Source: Leucobacter soli
GTDB lineage: Bacteria > Actinomycetota > Actinomycetes > Actinomycetales > Microbacteriaceae
Direction: 5' to 3'
Length of the DNA stretch: 64,000 bases
Assembly (NCBI RefSeq): GCF_910593785.1
Contig: NZ_CAJVAP010000009.1
Span: 49,612-113,611 of the forward strand
Both the position numbers and the translations under genes were made by a program. Below are positions 9,013-16,940 of the stretch, piece by piece (the first letter of the stretch is position 1; each line of letters begins with the position of its first letter). The notes beneath the pieces were generated by a model. It made no database searches and was not told the DNA's origin. It worked only from the letters and a program-made list of their open reading frames with translations.

Positions 9013-10629
9013 TCAGTGGATCCGTTCGCCGGCGAGCCAGGTGCCCCGCACCGCGACCTCCGGGATGGCGTTCGGGTCGACGGTCAGCGGATCGGCGGAG
9101 AGCCAGGCAGCGTCGGCGACCATGCCGATCTCGAGCGTGCCCCGTTCGGGCGCGAGCGCCTGGCGGGAGGTGCCGGTCGTGTAGGCGGCGAGGGCGGCAC
9201 CGGGGGTGATCCGCTCCTCCGGCAGCCAGGCCTCCGCAGTCGGCTCGAGGTGGCTGTGCCGGGTCACCGCCGTAGCCATCGCGGGGCGCCAGTCCTTGGT
9301 GGTGACCGGCCAGTCGCTGCCGAACGAGACGGTGCCCCCGCTGTGCAGGACCGATCCGATCAGGTACTGCCAGCCTTCGCGCTCCTTCCCGATGTGCGGG
9401 ATGGTGAGCGCTTCCATCACCGGGTCGCACTGCGCCCAGTAGGGCTCGAAGTTCGCGATCACCCCGAGTTCGGCGAAGCGCTCGGCGTCGCCGGGGGCGA
9501 GCATCGCGACATGCGCGATGACGTTGCTGCGCTCGCGCGGCGGGTTTTGCGCCTCCACGGCGCCGAGTGCGTCGAGGGCCGTGCGATTCGCGCGGTCGCC
9601 GATCGCGTGCAGGTGCAGCTGGAAGCCGCTCGCGTCGAAGGCGAGCGCGGCGGCGTGGAGCTCTTCGGCGCTCCAATTGGGCAGGCCGCGCTCGTCCGGG
9701 CGATCCGCGTAGGGGTCGATGAGGGCGGCCGTGTGGTTCTCGATGACGCCGTCGACGAAGAACTTGATGGTCTCGGCGCTCAGCCTCGGGTGGGCCAGTT
9801 CGCGGATGCTCGCGCGCAGCCGGGCGAACTCGGCGACCTGCTCGCGCCAGGTGAACGGGTCGGCGCGGAAGGCGAGGTTCACCCGGGTGCGCAGGCGGTC
9901 GGCCGCGGCGGCCGCGAGATAGGTCGTCACGTCGCGGGGATCCACCCATGCGTCCTGCACCCAGGTCGTGCCCTGCTCGGCGTAAGCCTGCGTGGCCGAC
10001 TCGATCGCGGCGACGCGATCCTCCAGGGAGAAGGGCGGTACGACCTCGGCGAGGAAGTCGTTCGCGGCGGCTTCCTGCAGCGTGCCGAGCGGAGTCCCGT
10101 CCTCTCGACGGACGATGCGGCCGAGTTCCGGATCCGGGGTGTCCGCGGTGATCCCTCCGGCAGCGAGCGCCGCGGAGTTCACCCAGGCGGTGTGGTAGTC
10201 CCAGGCGCGCAGGATCGTCGGGACGTCGCCGGTCACGGCATCGAGCCAGCGTGCGTCGAAGAGCCCGCCGGGTGCGAAGGTCGCGTCGTAGCTGCCCCCG
10301 ACAATCCATTCGGCTTCGGGATGCTCACGCCGCCAGGCTCCCACCGCGGCGATGATGCCGTCCAGATCCTCCGCGTCGCGCACCTGCGGACCCATGGACT
10401 CGAGCCCTCCGAGCACCGGATGCGCGTGGCCCTCGCCGAGCCCGGGGATCAGGGTGCCGCCGGCGAGGTCGACGATCTGCGAGCCCGGACGTTCCGCAAG
10501 CGCCGTTGCTTCGGGGCCGTGGGCCACGACGCGGTCGCCTTCGAAGGCGATCGCGTTGCTCGTGACCGTCCGTCCGTCGCGTCGAGCTTCGACGACGATG
10601 GTTCCGCCGGTGAAAACCGTGGTGCTCAT
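9013..10629 (-). CDS. Amidohydrolase family 3 protein (YtcJ-like)
   Basis: 538-aa metal-dependent hydrolase of the amidohydrolase 3 / YtcJ group. The N-terminus has GGTIVVEARRDG and the entry motif LIPGLGEGHAHPVLGG with the metal-binding His-x-His. QLHLHAIGDRANRTALDAL and FGSDWPVTTKDWRP follow, the latter with the conserved Asp. ATG at 10629 is chosen because GGAGCCTGAG stands directly before it; the longer reading frame has an Arg/Ser-rich, non-conserved extension. The natural substrate is unknown. It lies divergent from the ABC transporter operon, which hints that it may act on an imported amide or amine. Confidence 0.82.
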   Translation of the reverse strand: MSTTVFTGGTIVVEARRDGRTVTSNAIAFEGDRVVAHGPEATALAERPGSQIVDLAGGTLIPGLGEGHAHPVLGGLESMGPQVRDAEDLDGIIAAVGAWRREHPEAEWIVGGSYDATFAPGGLFDARWLDAVTGDVPTILRAWDYHTAWVNSAALAAGGITADTPDPELGRIVRREDGTPLGTLQEAAANDFLAEVVPPFSLEDRVAAIESATQAYAEQGTTWVQDAWVDPRDVTTYLAAAAADRLRTRVNLAFRADPFTWREQVAEFARLRASIRELAHPRLSAETIKFFVDGVIENHTAALIDPYADRPDERGLPNWSAEELHAAALAFDASGFQLHLHAIGDRANRTALDALGAVEAQNPPRERSNVIAHVAMLAPGDAERFAELGVIANFEPYWAQCDPVMEALTIPHIGKEREGWQYLIGSVLHSGGTVSFGSDWPVTTKDWRPAMATAVTRHSHLEPTAEAWLPEERITPGAALAAYTTGTSRQALAPERGTLEIGMVADAAWLSADPLTVDPNAIPEVAVRGTWLAGERIH

Positions 10630-10853
10630 CTCAGGCTCCGATCTGCAAGCGGCACGGTGGCTCGGCCTGCCACGGCTCGATTCTACGACTGCCGCAGGCA
10701 TCGTCGCAGGTGCCGTCGTGAGCGCGTGCGCCGATCCGGGACATCGAATGTACAGAAGTATGAAGCATCTCATCGGATCTTTACCGCAGGACGATGGTTC
10801 GGCCCGCGGGCGGCGACTACGGTGGGGGCACCCGCAAATCAAAGGAGATTTCT

Positions 10854-11981
10854 GTGAAGCACAAGAGACTGACCGTCGCGGCCCTCGGCGCAGCGAGTGC
10901 GCTGATGCTGGCCGCGTGCTCCGGCGGTGGCACGTCCGCGCCGATCCCCCCGCTCACCGACCCGGTCGCCGGCGAGGTCGCCGAGGGCGTGCTGCAGGGC
11001 GTCACCCTCACCTACGCTGCCGACGGCGGCACGACGCAGGAGGCGCAGATGAACGCCTTCTTCAAGCCGTTCGCGGACGCGTCCGGTGCGACGGTCAACG
11101 AGGATTCGCCGCAGACGCTGGCCAAGATCCAGGCGCAGGTCGACACCGGCAGCTACCAGTGGGATTTCGTCTCATCGTACGGAGACCAGATCTCTCGCGA
11201 GTGCGGCGTGCTCTTCTAGAAGCTCGACCAGTCGAAGCTCGACCTGTCGAACGTCCCCGAGAGCCTCCTGGACGCCACCGAGTGCGGCGTGCCCTCGATC
11301 GCCTACGCGATGATGATCACCTACAACACCGACACGTTCGGCGACAACGGCCCGCAGTCGTGGGCCGACTTCTACGACACCGCGAAGTTCCCGGGCACCC
11401 GGGCGCTGAACAGCGGCGACGGTCAGATCGACGGTTCGATCGTGCAGGGCGCGGCGATCGCAGCCGGGTGGGATCCGGCGTCCGAGCCGTTCTCGGCCGA
11501 ATGGGCCAACAAGGGGCTCGATAAGATCGAGTCGATCAAGGGCGACATCGTGTTCTACGCCACCGGCGCGCAGGCGCAGCAAATGCTCGAGTCGGGCGAG
11601 GCCAAGGTCGGCGGCGTGTGGAACGGCCGCGCGCTCGCCGCAGAGCGCAACGGCGCTCAGATCCAGGCCGTCTGGACCGACTGGATCTCGATCGTCGACT
11701 ACTTCGCGATCATCAAGGGGTCTCCGAACGCCGAGGCCGCCTACTACGCGATCAACTACGCGTACGGCGCGGCGCAGCAGAACCAGTGGACCGAGGAGAG
11801 CGGCTACTCGCCCATCAACACCCAGTCCGCGCCCGATGTCGACGAGTTGACCTCGAGCTACATCACGACGACGGCCGAGCGCGAGGCGACGTCGGTCGCG
11901 CTCGACCTGCCCTTCTGGGCCGACGCCGACGGGGTGGCCCCGCTGCAGGATCGCTGGGCCGGAATCGTCGCAGGCGCCTGA
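10854..11981 (+). pseudogene. Polyamine-type ABC transporter substrate-binding lipoprotein, interrupted by TAG
   Basis: The intact frame would encode about 375 aa. It starts at GTG 10854 behind AAAGGAG, with a lipoprotein signal peptide ending LMLAAC and then SGGG. It continues as a spermidine/putrescine-type binding protein (PotD-like). The TAG at 11217-11219 (codon 122) stops translation after ECGVLF, yet the same frame continues without other damage (KLDQSKLDLSNV ... AGIVAGA) to 11981. A single G-to-T change from GAG would explain it. A second product could start at 11289 (ATG) but would lack export signals. It is the first gene of the importer operon and is either a recent nonsense mutation or a sequencing error. 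Confidence 0.8.
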
Positions 11982-12025
11982 TCGGCGACCCGGGTTCCCG
12001 ACCCTTCGAGGTGAAAGACGGATCG

Positions 12026-12964
12026 ATGTCATCAGGACCTGATACCACGCAGTTCTCGGAACTCTCCACGCGCGCGATACGGACGGCCGGCGGGTCGAAG
12101 AAGCCGGCCAGGGCGGGCTCGAAGGCGGGCGGCATGCTGCTGCTCGCGCTGCTGCCGGCGTTCGTCGTGCTCGCGGCCTTCTACTTCTATCCGATGCTGA
12201 CGGTGCTCGTCGAGGCCTTCACGCATCCCCAGCCCGGCCTGCAGAACTTCGAGTGGTTCTTCGCACAGCCGGTCAATCTCGCCGTGCTCTGGCGCACGCT
12301 GTTCATCAGCTTCTGGGTGATGATCATCTGCGTGATCCTCGCCTTCCCCTTCGCCTTCTTCATGACGGTGGTGAAGCCGACGACGCGCAACCTGCTCATG
12401 CTGATCGTGCTGATCCCCTTCTGGACGAGCATGGTGGTGCGCACCTTCGCCTGGGTCGTGCTGCTGCAGGACAGCGGTCCGATCGGCCAGTTCGTGGCGC
12501 TGTTCGGTGTCGAAGAGCTCGGCATCATGCGCACGCCGACCGCGGTGCTGATCGGTATGGCGCAGGTGCTGCTGCCATTCGTCGTGCTGCCGATCTACGC
12601 AACGATGTCGCGGATCGATTCGCGGCTGCTCACCGCCGCGATCAGCCTCGGTGCACGGCCATCGAAGGCCTTCGTCTCGATCTATCTGCCGCTCAGCCTG
12701 CCGGGCGTCGCCTCGGGCGCGCTGCTGTGCTTCGTGATGGCGCTCGGCTTCTACATCACACCGGCCATGCTCGGCAGCTCGCAGGACGCGTTCCTCTCCA
12801 CGCTCATCCAGGGCCAGGTGCAGGGCCTCGCGCAATGGGGCCACGGCGCGGTCATCGGCTTCGTGCTCCTCTTCGTGACGCTCCTGATTCTCGGCGTCGC
12901 CCAGTACATCGGCAAGAAGACCGGCAGCTCGGTGCAGGACATGGTCGGAGGGAGCAAAGCATGA
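12026..12964 (+). CDS. ABC transporter permease (PotB-like)
   Basis: 312-aa inner-membrane subunit of a polyamine/opine-type importer. It has six predicted membrane helices, starting with GGMLLLALLPAFVVLAAFYF. The EAA loop that docks to the ATPase is visible as LLTAAISLGARPSKAFVSIY, then LPLSLPGV. ATG at 12026 follows GAGGTGAAAG. The 3' end overlaps the next permease by 4 bp (ATGA), which shows translational coupling. Confidence 0.88.
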   Translation: MSSGPDTTQFSELSTRAIRTAGGSKKPARAGSKAGGMLLLALLPAFVVLAAFYFYPMLTVLVEAFTHPQPGLQNFEWFFAQPVNLAVLWRTLFISFWVMIICVILAFPFAFFMTVVKPTTRNLLMLIVLIPFWTSMVVRTFAWVVLLQDSGPIGQFVALFGVEELGIMRTPTAVLIGMAQVLLPFVVLPIYATMSRIDSRLLTAAISLGARPSKAFVSIYLPLSLPGVASGALLCFVMALGFYITPAMLGSSQDAFLSTLIQGQVQGLAQWGHGAVIGFVLLFVTLLILGVAQYIGKKTGSSVQDMVGGSKA

Positions 12965-13773
12965 ACACCGTCCGCCCACTCACCAAGGGGCTCCTCACCG
13001 TGGTCGCGGTCGTCATCGCGATCTGGCTCATCGCGCCGATGTTCGCGGTGTTCCCGATCTCGTTCGCGGCCGACGCGAGCTTCCAGTTCCCTCCGAAGGA
13101 ATGGTCGACCCGCTGGTACGAGTCGTTCTTCACCAATCCCCGGTGGCTCCAGGCGCTCGGCAACTCCGCCGCCATCGCCCTGTTCGCGGCGACCCTCGCG
13201 ACGGTGCTGGGAACGCTCGCCGCGCTCGCGATCAACCGGTCGAAGAGCCGGCTCGCGGGCCTCGCGCAGACCCTGATGCTCACGCCGATGATCGTTCCCG
13301 CGATCATCGTCGGCGCCGGCGTCTACACGTTCTTCCTGCGCACAGGACTCGCCGGCACGATGTTCGGCTTCGTGATGGTGCACGTCACCCTCGCGCTCCC
13401 GCTCGTGGTGATCGCGGTGAACGCGAGCCTCTCGGGCTACGATCGGAGCCTGGAGCTCGCCGCCGCGAGTCTCGGGGCCGGCCGGCTGAAGACGTTCTTC
13501 ACCGTGACCGTGCCGCTCATCGCACCGGGCGTCGCTGCCGGCGCCGTCTTCGCCTTCGTGACGAGCTTCGACGAGGTCATCGTCTCGCAGTTCATGGTGA
13601 GCCCGTCGCTGCAGACGCTTCCCATGATGATGTACACGAGCGTCACGCGCACGACGGATCCGACGATCGCGGCGGCCGCCTCGCTCATCCTGGCGACCGT
13701 GATCCTCGCCTTCCTCTTCTACCAGTTCGTGGTCGTGCCGCTCTCGCGCCGAGGCCGCAAGAGCGCCGGATGA
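12961..13773 (+). CDS. ABC transporter permease (PotC-like)
   Basis: 270-aa second permease of the same importer. The first helix is KGLLTVVAVVIAIWLIAPMF, and the EAA-loop equivalent is SLELAAASLGAGRLKTFFTV, then TVPLIAPGV. The start overlaps the stop of the preceding permease in ATGA, and its own stop overlaps a possible upstream start of the ATPase gene. With the binding protein defective, the permeases may lack their substrate receptor. Confidence 0.88.
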   Translation: MNTVRPLTKGLLTVVAVVIAIWLIAPMFAVFPISFAADASFQFPPKEWSTRWYESFFTNPRWLQALGNSAAIALFAATLATVLGTLAALAINRSKSRLAGLAQTLMLTPMIVPAIIVGAGVYTFFLRTGLAGTMFGFVMVHVTLALPLVVIAVNASLSGYDRSLELAAASLGAGRLKTFFTVTVPLIAPGVAAGAVFAFVTSFDEVIVSQFMVSPSLQTLPMMMYTSVTRTTDPTIAAAASLILATVILAFLFYQFVVVPLSRRGRKSAG

Positions 13774-13820
13774 TCCCGGCCCACGACACTCGACCGCACC
13801 TGAGACCTAAGGACCCAGTC

Positions 13821-14891
13821 ATGACCGACGATACGATCCTCAACCTTCGTCTACTCTCGAAGTCGTACGGCGAGGCCGTCGCGCTCAACGAGATCGACCT
13901 CGCCGTGCAGCGGGGCGAGTTCCTCACCTTCCTCGGCCCCTCGGGCTCGGGCAAGACGACCACGCTGAACCTGATCGCGGGCTTCATCGAGCCGAGCACC
14001 GGCACCATGCAGCTGAACGACCAGCCGCTCGAGAAGCTGAAGGCGCACGAGCGCAACCTCGGCGTCGTCTTCCAGCACTACGCGCTCTTCCCGCACATGA
14101 CGGTCGCCGACAACGTCGAGTATCCGTTGAAGCAGCGCAAGGTGCCGAAGGAGGAGCGGAAGCGCCGCGTCGCCGAGGCGCTGGAGATGGTGCGTCTCTC
14201 GGAGTACGCGGATCGGTACCCGAGGCAGCTCTCGGGCGGCCAGCAGCAGCGCGTCGCGCTCGCTCGCGCCGTCGTCTACGACCCCCCGATCCTGCTCATG
14301 GACGAGCCGCTCGGCGCTCTCGACAAGAAGCTGCGCGAGTGGCTGCAGATGGAGCTGCGCCGCATCCACCGCGAACTCGGCAGCACGTTCATCTACGTCA
14401 CCCACGATCAGGAGGAGGCGCTCGTGCTCTCCGACCGCATCGTCGTGTTCAACGAGGGCAGCATCGAGCAGGTGGGCACGGCCCACGAGCTCTACGAGGC
14501 GCCGCGCACGCTGTTCGTCGCCAAGTTCATCGGCGAGTCGAGCGTGTTCTCCGGCGAACTGTCGGAGGGCGTCGTGCGCGCGGGCGAGCTGGAGTTCGCC
14601 GGCCGCGGCGAGGTGCGCCCCGGGCCGGCGGCGGTGGTCGTGCGCCCCGAGAAGCTGCTCGTCTCGGGCGTCGACGGAGCGGGGCTGCCGGCGGACGTCA
14701 CCAACCGCGTCGTCGGCGAGATCGAAGACATCGTGTACCTCGGCTCGGCGGTGAAGTACAGCGTCACCACGGTGCTCGGCGAGGCCGTGGTGCGCGTGCC
14801 GGTCGAGAGCTCGCACGCGGCGAAGATCGGCGATCGCGTGATGGTCGGCTGGCGCACGGCCGACGGAGTGCTGCTCGCCGACGAGGGCTGA
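13821..14891 (+). CDS. ABC transporter ATP-binding protein (PotA-like)
   Basis: 356-aa ATPase. Walker A GPSGSGKTTT (about 38-47), Q-loop VFQHYALFPHMT, signature LSGGQQQRVALARA, Walker B ILLMDEPLGALD and H-loop VTHDQEEAL are all present. A C-terminal TOBE-like domain (about 280-350) is typical of polyamine/iron/sugar importer ATPases. ATG 13821 has TAAGGA upstream. An alternative in-frame ATG at 13770 overlaps the previous stop (ATGA) and would add 17 residues. It is the last gene of the importer operon. Confidence 0.9.
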   Translation: MTDDTILNLRLLSKSYGEAVALNEIDLAVQRGEFLTFLGPSGSGKTTTLNLIAGFIEPSTGTMQLNDQPLEKLKAHERNLGVVFQHYALFPHMTVADNVEYPLKQRKVPKEERKRRVAEALEMVRLSEYADRYPRQLSGGQQQRVALARAVVYDPPILLMDEPLGALDKKLREWLQMELRRIHRELGSTFIYVTHDQEEALVLSDRIVVFNEGSIEQVGTAHELYEAPRTLFVAKFIGESSVFSGELSEGVVRAGELEFAGRGEVRPGPAAVVVRPEKLLVSGVDGAGLPADVTNRVVGEIEDIVYLGSAVKYSVTTVLGEAVVRVPVESSHAAKIGDRVMVGWRTADGVLLADEG

Positions 14892-14901
14892 AGGCCGGGC
14901 T

Positions 14902-14931
14902 GGGCCGGGCCGGGCGTTCCCGGCCCGGCCC
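14902..14931. terminator. Bidirectional terminator hairpin
   Basis: Perfect 13-bp GC-only arms (14902-14914 and 14919-14931) with the four-base loop CGTT. It fills the gap between the convergent ATPase (stop 14891) and kinase (stop 14932) genes. No U-tract is present, which is common in high-GC actinobacteria. Confidence 0.7.
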
Positions 14932-15972
14932 TCAGCCGAGGCGCCGGTGCAGGCCCTCGAGCATGCGGCCCCGGTCGGCGGCGAGCAGCAGCCGCAGCGT
15001 GCGCTCGGTGCGCGAGGAGCGTGCGCGCGCGTAGTCGGCCCGGTCGCTTCTCGCGCGATCGGTCCACACGCTCAAGTTGACGGCGAGGCGGCCGAGACCC
15101 GCGTCGAAGACGACCGCGATCTCATCCTCTTCGAGCTGCACGGTGTTCTCGAACTGCCCGGCGCGGCCCCAGCCCTCGGCGACGAGGAGGAACGCCTCTG
15201 CCGGGTCTTCGGCGGCGCGGCCTGCATGCATCGCCGGCACCGCGAGATCCGCGATGCGCGGACCGAAGACCATGTCGCCGAAGTCGAGCACCCCGCTGAT
15301 GCGCTCGGCGCCGGTGTCGACCAGGAGGTTGGAGTCGTGGAGGTCGTGGTGCACCACCGAGCGGGGCAGCGTCGGCAGCACGGGCGCGACGACGCTCGCG
15401 AACCGCTCGACCGCCGCGTCGAGCACGGCTCGGGTGGCAGGATCGGTCACCGAGACGATGGTCGAGGCGACGGTCTCGAGGGTGCGGGTCAGCTCCCAGG
15501 GGTGGCCGACGTCGACGGGCGGCGCCGGCCAGCTCGCGAGCCCGGCGGATACCTCGCCCGCAACGCGCCCCACCGACCGCATGAGCGCGGGCGTCGGCTT
15601 CGCGCTGTCGAGCATCACGCCGTCGAGCCACTCGCCGACGTGGAGGATGGCGGGCCCGGCGTCGAGCTCGACGCTCACGATCGGCGACCCGTCCGCCGAC
15701 GGCACGGTGCGACCGGTGGGAACACCGCGGGCCGCGAGATGATCCATCGCTCCGATGCGCCATCGCGCCGCCTCGAGCTCTTCCGGCGTGCCGCAGCTCG
15801 CTCTGAAGACGAGGCTGCGGTCGTCCGCGAGGTCGACGCGGGCGACCGTGGAGAGCTCGCTGTGCATGGCCGTCAGCCGCACCGGGTCGACGCCGTAGTG
15901 CTCGCGCAGCAGGTGCGCCGATTCGTCGTGCGAGATGCTGAGCGTCTGCGGAGTCGCGGCATTCACCGGCAT
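14932..15972 (-). CDS. Aminoglycoside-phosphotransferase-fold kinase, possible hydroxylysine or ethanolamine kinase
   Basis: 346-aa small-molecule kinase of the APH/choline kinase fold. The catalytic loop reads VVHHDLHDSNLLV (about 225-237) and the metal-binding loop GVLDFGDMVFGP. It differs from drug-resistance enzymes by its context: next door is a class III PLP enzyme of phospho-lyase type, and these two activities occur fused in some bacterial proteins. It would phosphorylate a hydroxylated amine (5-hydroxylysine or ethanolamine, inference). ATG 15972 has AAGAGGTG upstream; an upstream start at 15999 lies inside a likely operator. Confidence 0.75.
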   Translation of the reverse strand: MPVNAATPQTLSISHDESAHLLREHYGVDPVRLTAMHSELSTVARVDLADDRSLVFRASCGTPEELEAARWRIGAMDHLAARGVPTGRTVPSADGSPIVSVELDAGPAILHVGEWLDGVMLDSAKPTPALMRSVGRVAGEVSAGLASWPAPPVDVGHPWELTRTLETVASTIVSVTDPATRAVLDAAVERFASVVAPVLPTLPRSVVHHDLHDSNLLVDTGAERISGVLDFGDMVFGPRIADLAVPAMHAGRAAEDPAEAFLLVAEGWGRAGQFENTVQLEEDEIAVVFDAGLGRLAVNLSVWTDRARSDRADYARARSSRTERTLRLLLAADRGRMLEGLHRRLG

Positions 15973-15984
15973 GCGGTCACCTCT

Positions 15985-16000
15985 TAGATTGATGATCAAT
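15985..16000 (-). promoter_or_regulatory. Candidate GntR operator, kinase gene
   Basis: On the minus strand the sequence reads ATTGATCATCAATCTA, near-palindromic, 13-28 bp upstream of the kinase start codon. Fourteen of its 16 bases recur upstream of the class III PLP enzyme (16859-16874). The GntR gene lies between the two sites. Confidence 0.5.
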
Positions 16001-16043
16001 AAACGTCGACTCTATGGATCATAGCCGCTGAGTCGGAGGAGTA

Positions 16044-16742
16044 CTAGTCGTCGCCCGCAGCTGCCCCGGCGCCAACCAGCGAGAGCAGGAAGCGCTCGTT
16101 GAGGTCGATGTGCGAGAGGATCGCGCGCTGCGCCTCGGCGACGTCGCGTGCGATCAGCAGATCGCGGATCGTGCGATGCTCCGCGATGATCTGCTCGGTG
16201 CCGAGGCCCCGGAGCTCCTCGCCGCCGCGGATCATCATGAGCGCCATCTCCATCTCGGAGCTCACCTGCTCGTAGAAGGCGTCGAGGCGGGGGCTCGCGG
16301 CGAGGCCCACCACGGCGCCGTGGAAGGCCAGGTCGCAGTGCACGGTCGTGCGGGAGTCGCCGGCCAGGAGCGCCTCGCTCAGCCGCTCGTAGGCCGAATC
16401 GAGGGTGCTGCGCTCGCTCTCGCCCGCGAAGGGGGCGTTCCTCGCCCCCTGCAGCTCCAGCGTTCTGCGCACCTGATAGAGATCCGAGATGTCGGCGGGG
16501 TTCAAGGTGCGCACCACCGCGCCGCGGTGCCGCTCGTGGGTCACGAGGCGCTGCTCGGCGAGGATCAGGAGCGCCTCGCGGATCGTGCGCCGGGAGACGC
16601 GCATCGACTCCGAGAGCGCGATCTCTCGCAGCCGCGCGCCCTGCGGAAGCGCTCCGGCGAGCATCTCCTCGCGCAGGCGATCGGCGATCCTCTCGGCGGT
16701 GGACGCGGCCCGCTCCGCCCGGGCCGGCTCGTCGACGGTCAT
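16044..16742 (-). CDS. GntR-family transcriptional regulator (FCD/FadR subgroup)
   Basis: 232-aa regulator. The N-terminal winged helix (about 17-80) has the GntR pattern RIADRLREEMLAGALPQGAR followed by LREIALSESMRVSRRTIREALLILAEQRLV. The C-terminal FCD ligand domain has the expected His residues (HCDLAFHGAVVGLA, IIAEHRTIRDLL, SHIDLNERFL). ATG 16742 has GGAAGGAGAGG ahead. It lies between the kinase and the PLP enzyme and is the obvious candidate for controlling both. Confidence 0.88.
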   Translation of the reverse strand: MTVDEPARAERAASTAERIADRLREEMLAGALPQGARLREIALSESMRVSRRTIREALLILAEQRLVTHERHRGAVVRTLNPADISDLYQVRRTLELQGARNAPFAGESERSTLDSAYERLSEALLAGDSRTTVHCDLAFHGAVVGLAASPRLDAFYEQVSSEMEMALMMIRGGEELRGLGTEQIIAEHRTIRDLLIARDVAEAQRAILSHIDLNERFLLSLVGAGAAAGDD

Positions 16743-16858
16743 GTCGTGTCCTCTCCTTCCGTCGTTCGCGAATGTACCGCATTGGGTCGCCCGTGCTGCC
16801 TTCGGGTCGACCTCCACCGCGCTTGACTTGACGTTCCGAGCGTGGAATGCTCGTTCTG

Positions 16859-16874
16859 ATTGGTCATCAATATA
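16859..16874 (+). promoter_or_regulatory. Candidate GntR operator overlapping a -10-like box
   Basis: ATTGGTCATCAATATA matches the site before the kinase gene at 14 of 16 positions. It runs into TATAGT (16871-16876), a good -10 hexamer. An overlapping inverted pair TCATC-N9-GATGA adds dyad symmetry. Binding here would block transcription of the PLP enzyme starting at 16941. Confidence 0.5.
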
Positions 16875-16940
16875 GTGGATGATCTCTTGCGGATCGCGTG
16901 CGACCCGCGACACGCCCGACACCGACCGATGGGAGCTGCG

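Noticed and set aside
11217..11219. TAG as a recoded (pyrrolysine) codon
   Set aside because: No pyl genes are visible, and the position in a binding protein has no reason for a special residue; a simple nonsense mutation or read error is more likely.
14932..15972. Aminoglycoside resistance gene
   Set aside because: The fold matches but the context (phospho-lyase, GntR) favours a metabolic kinase.
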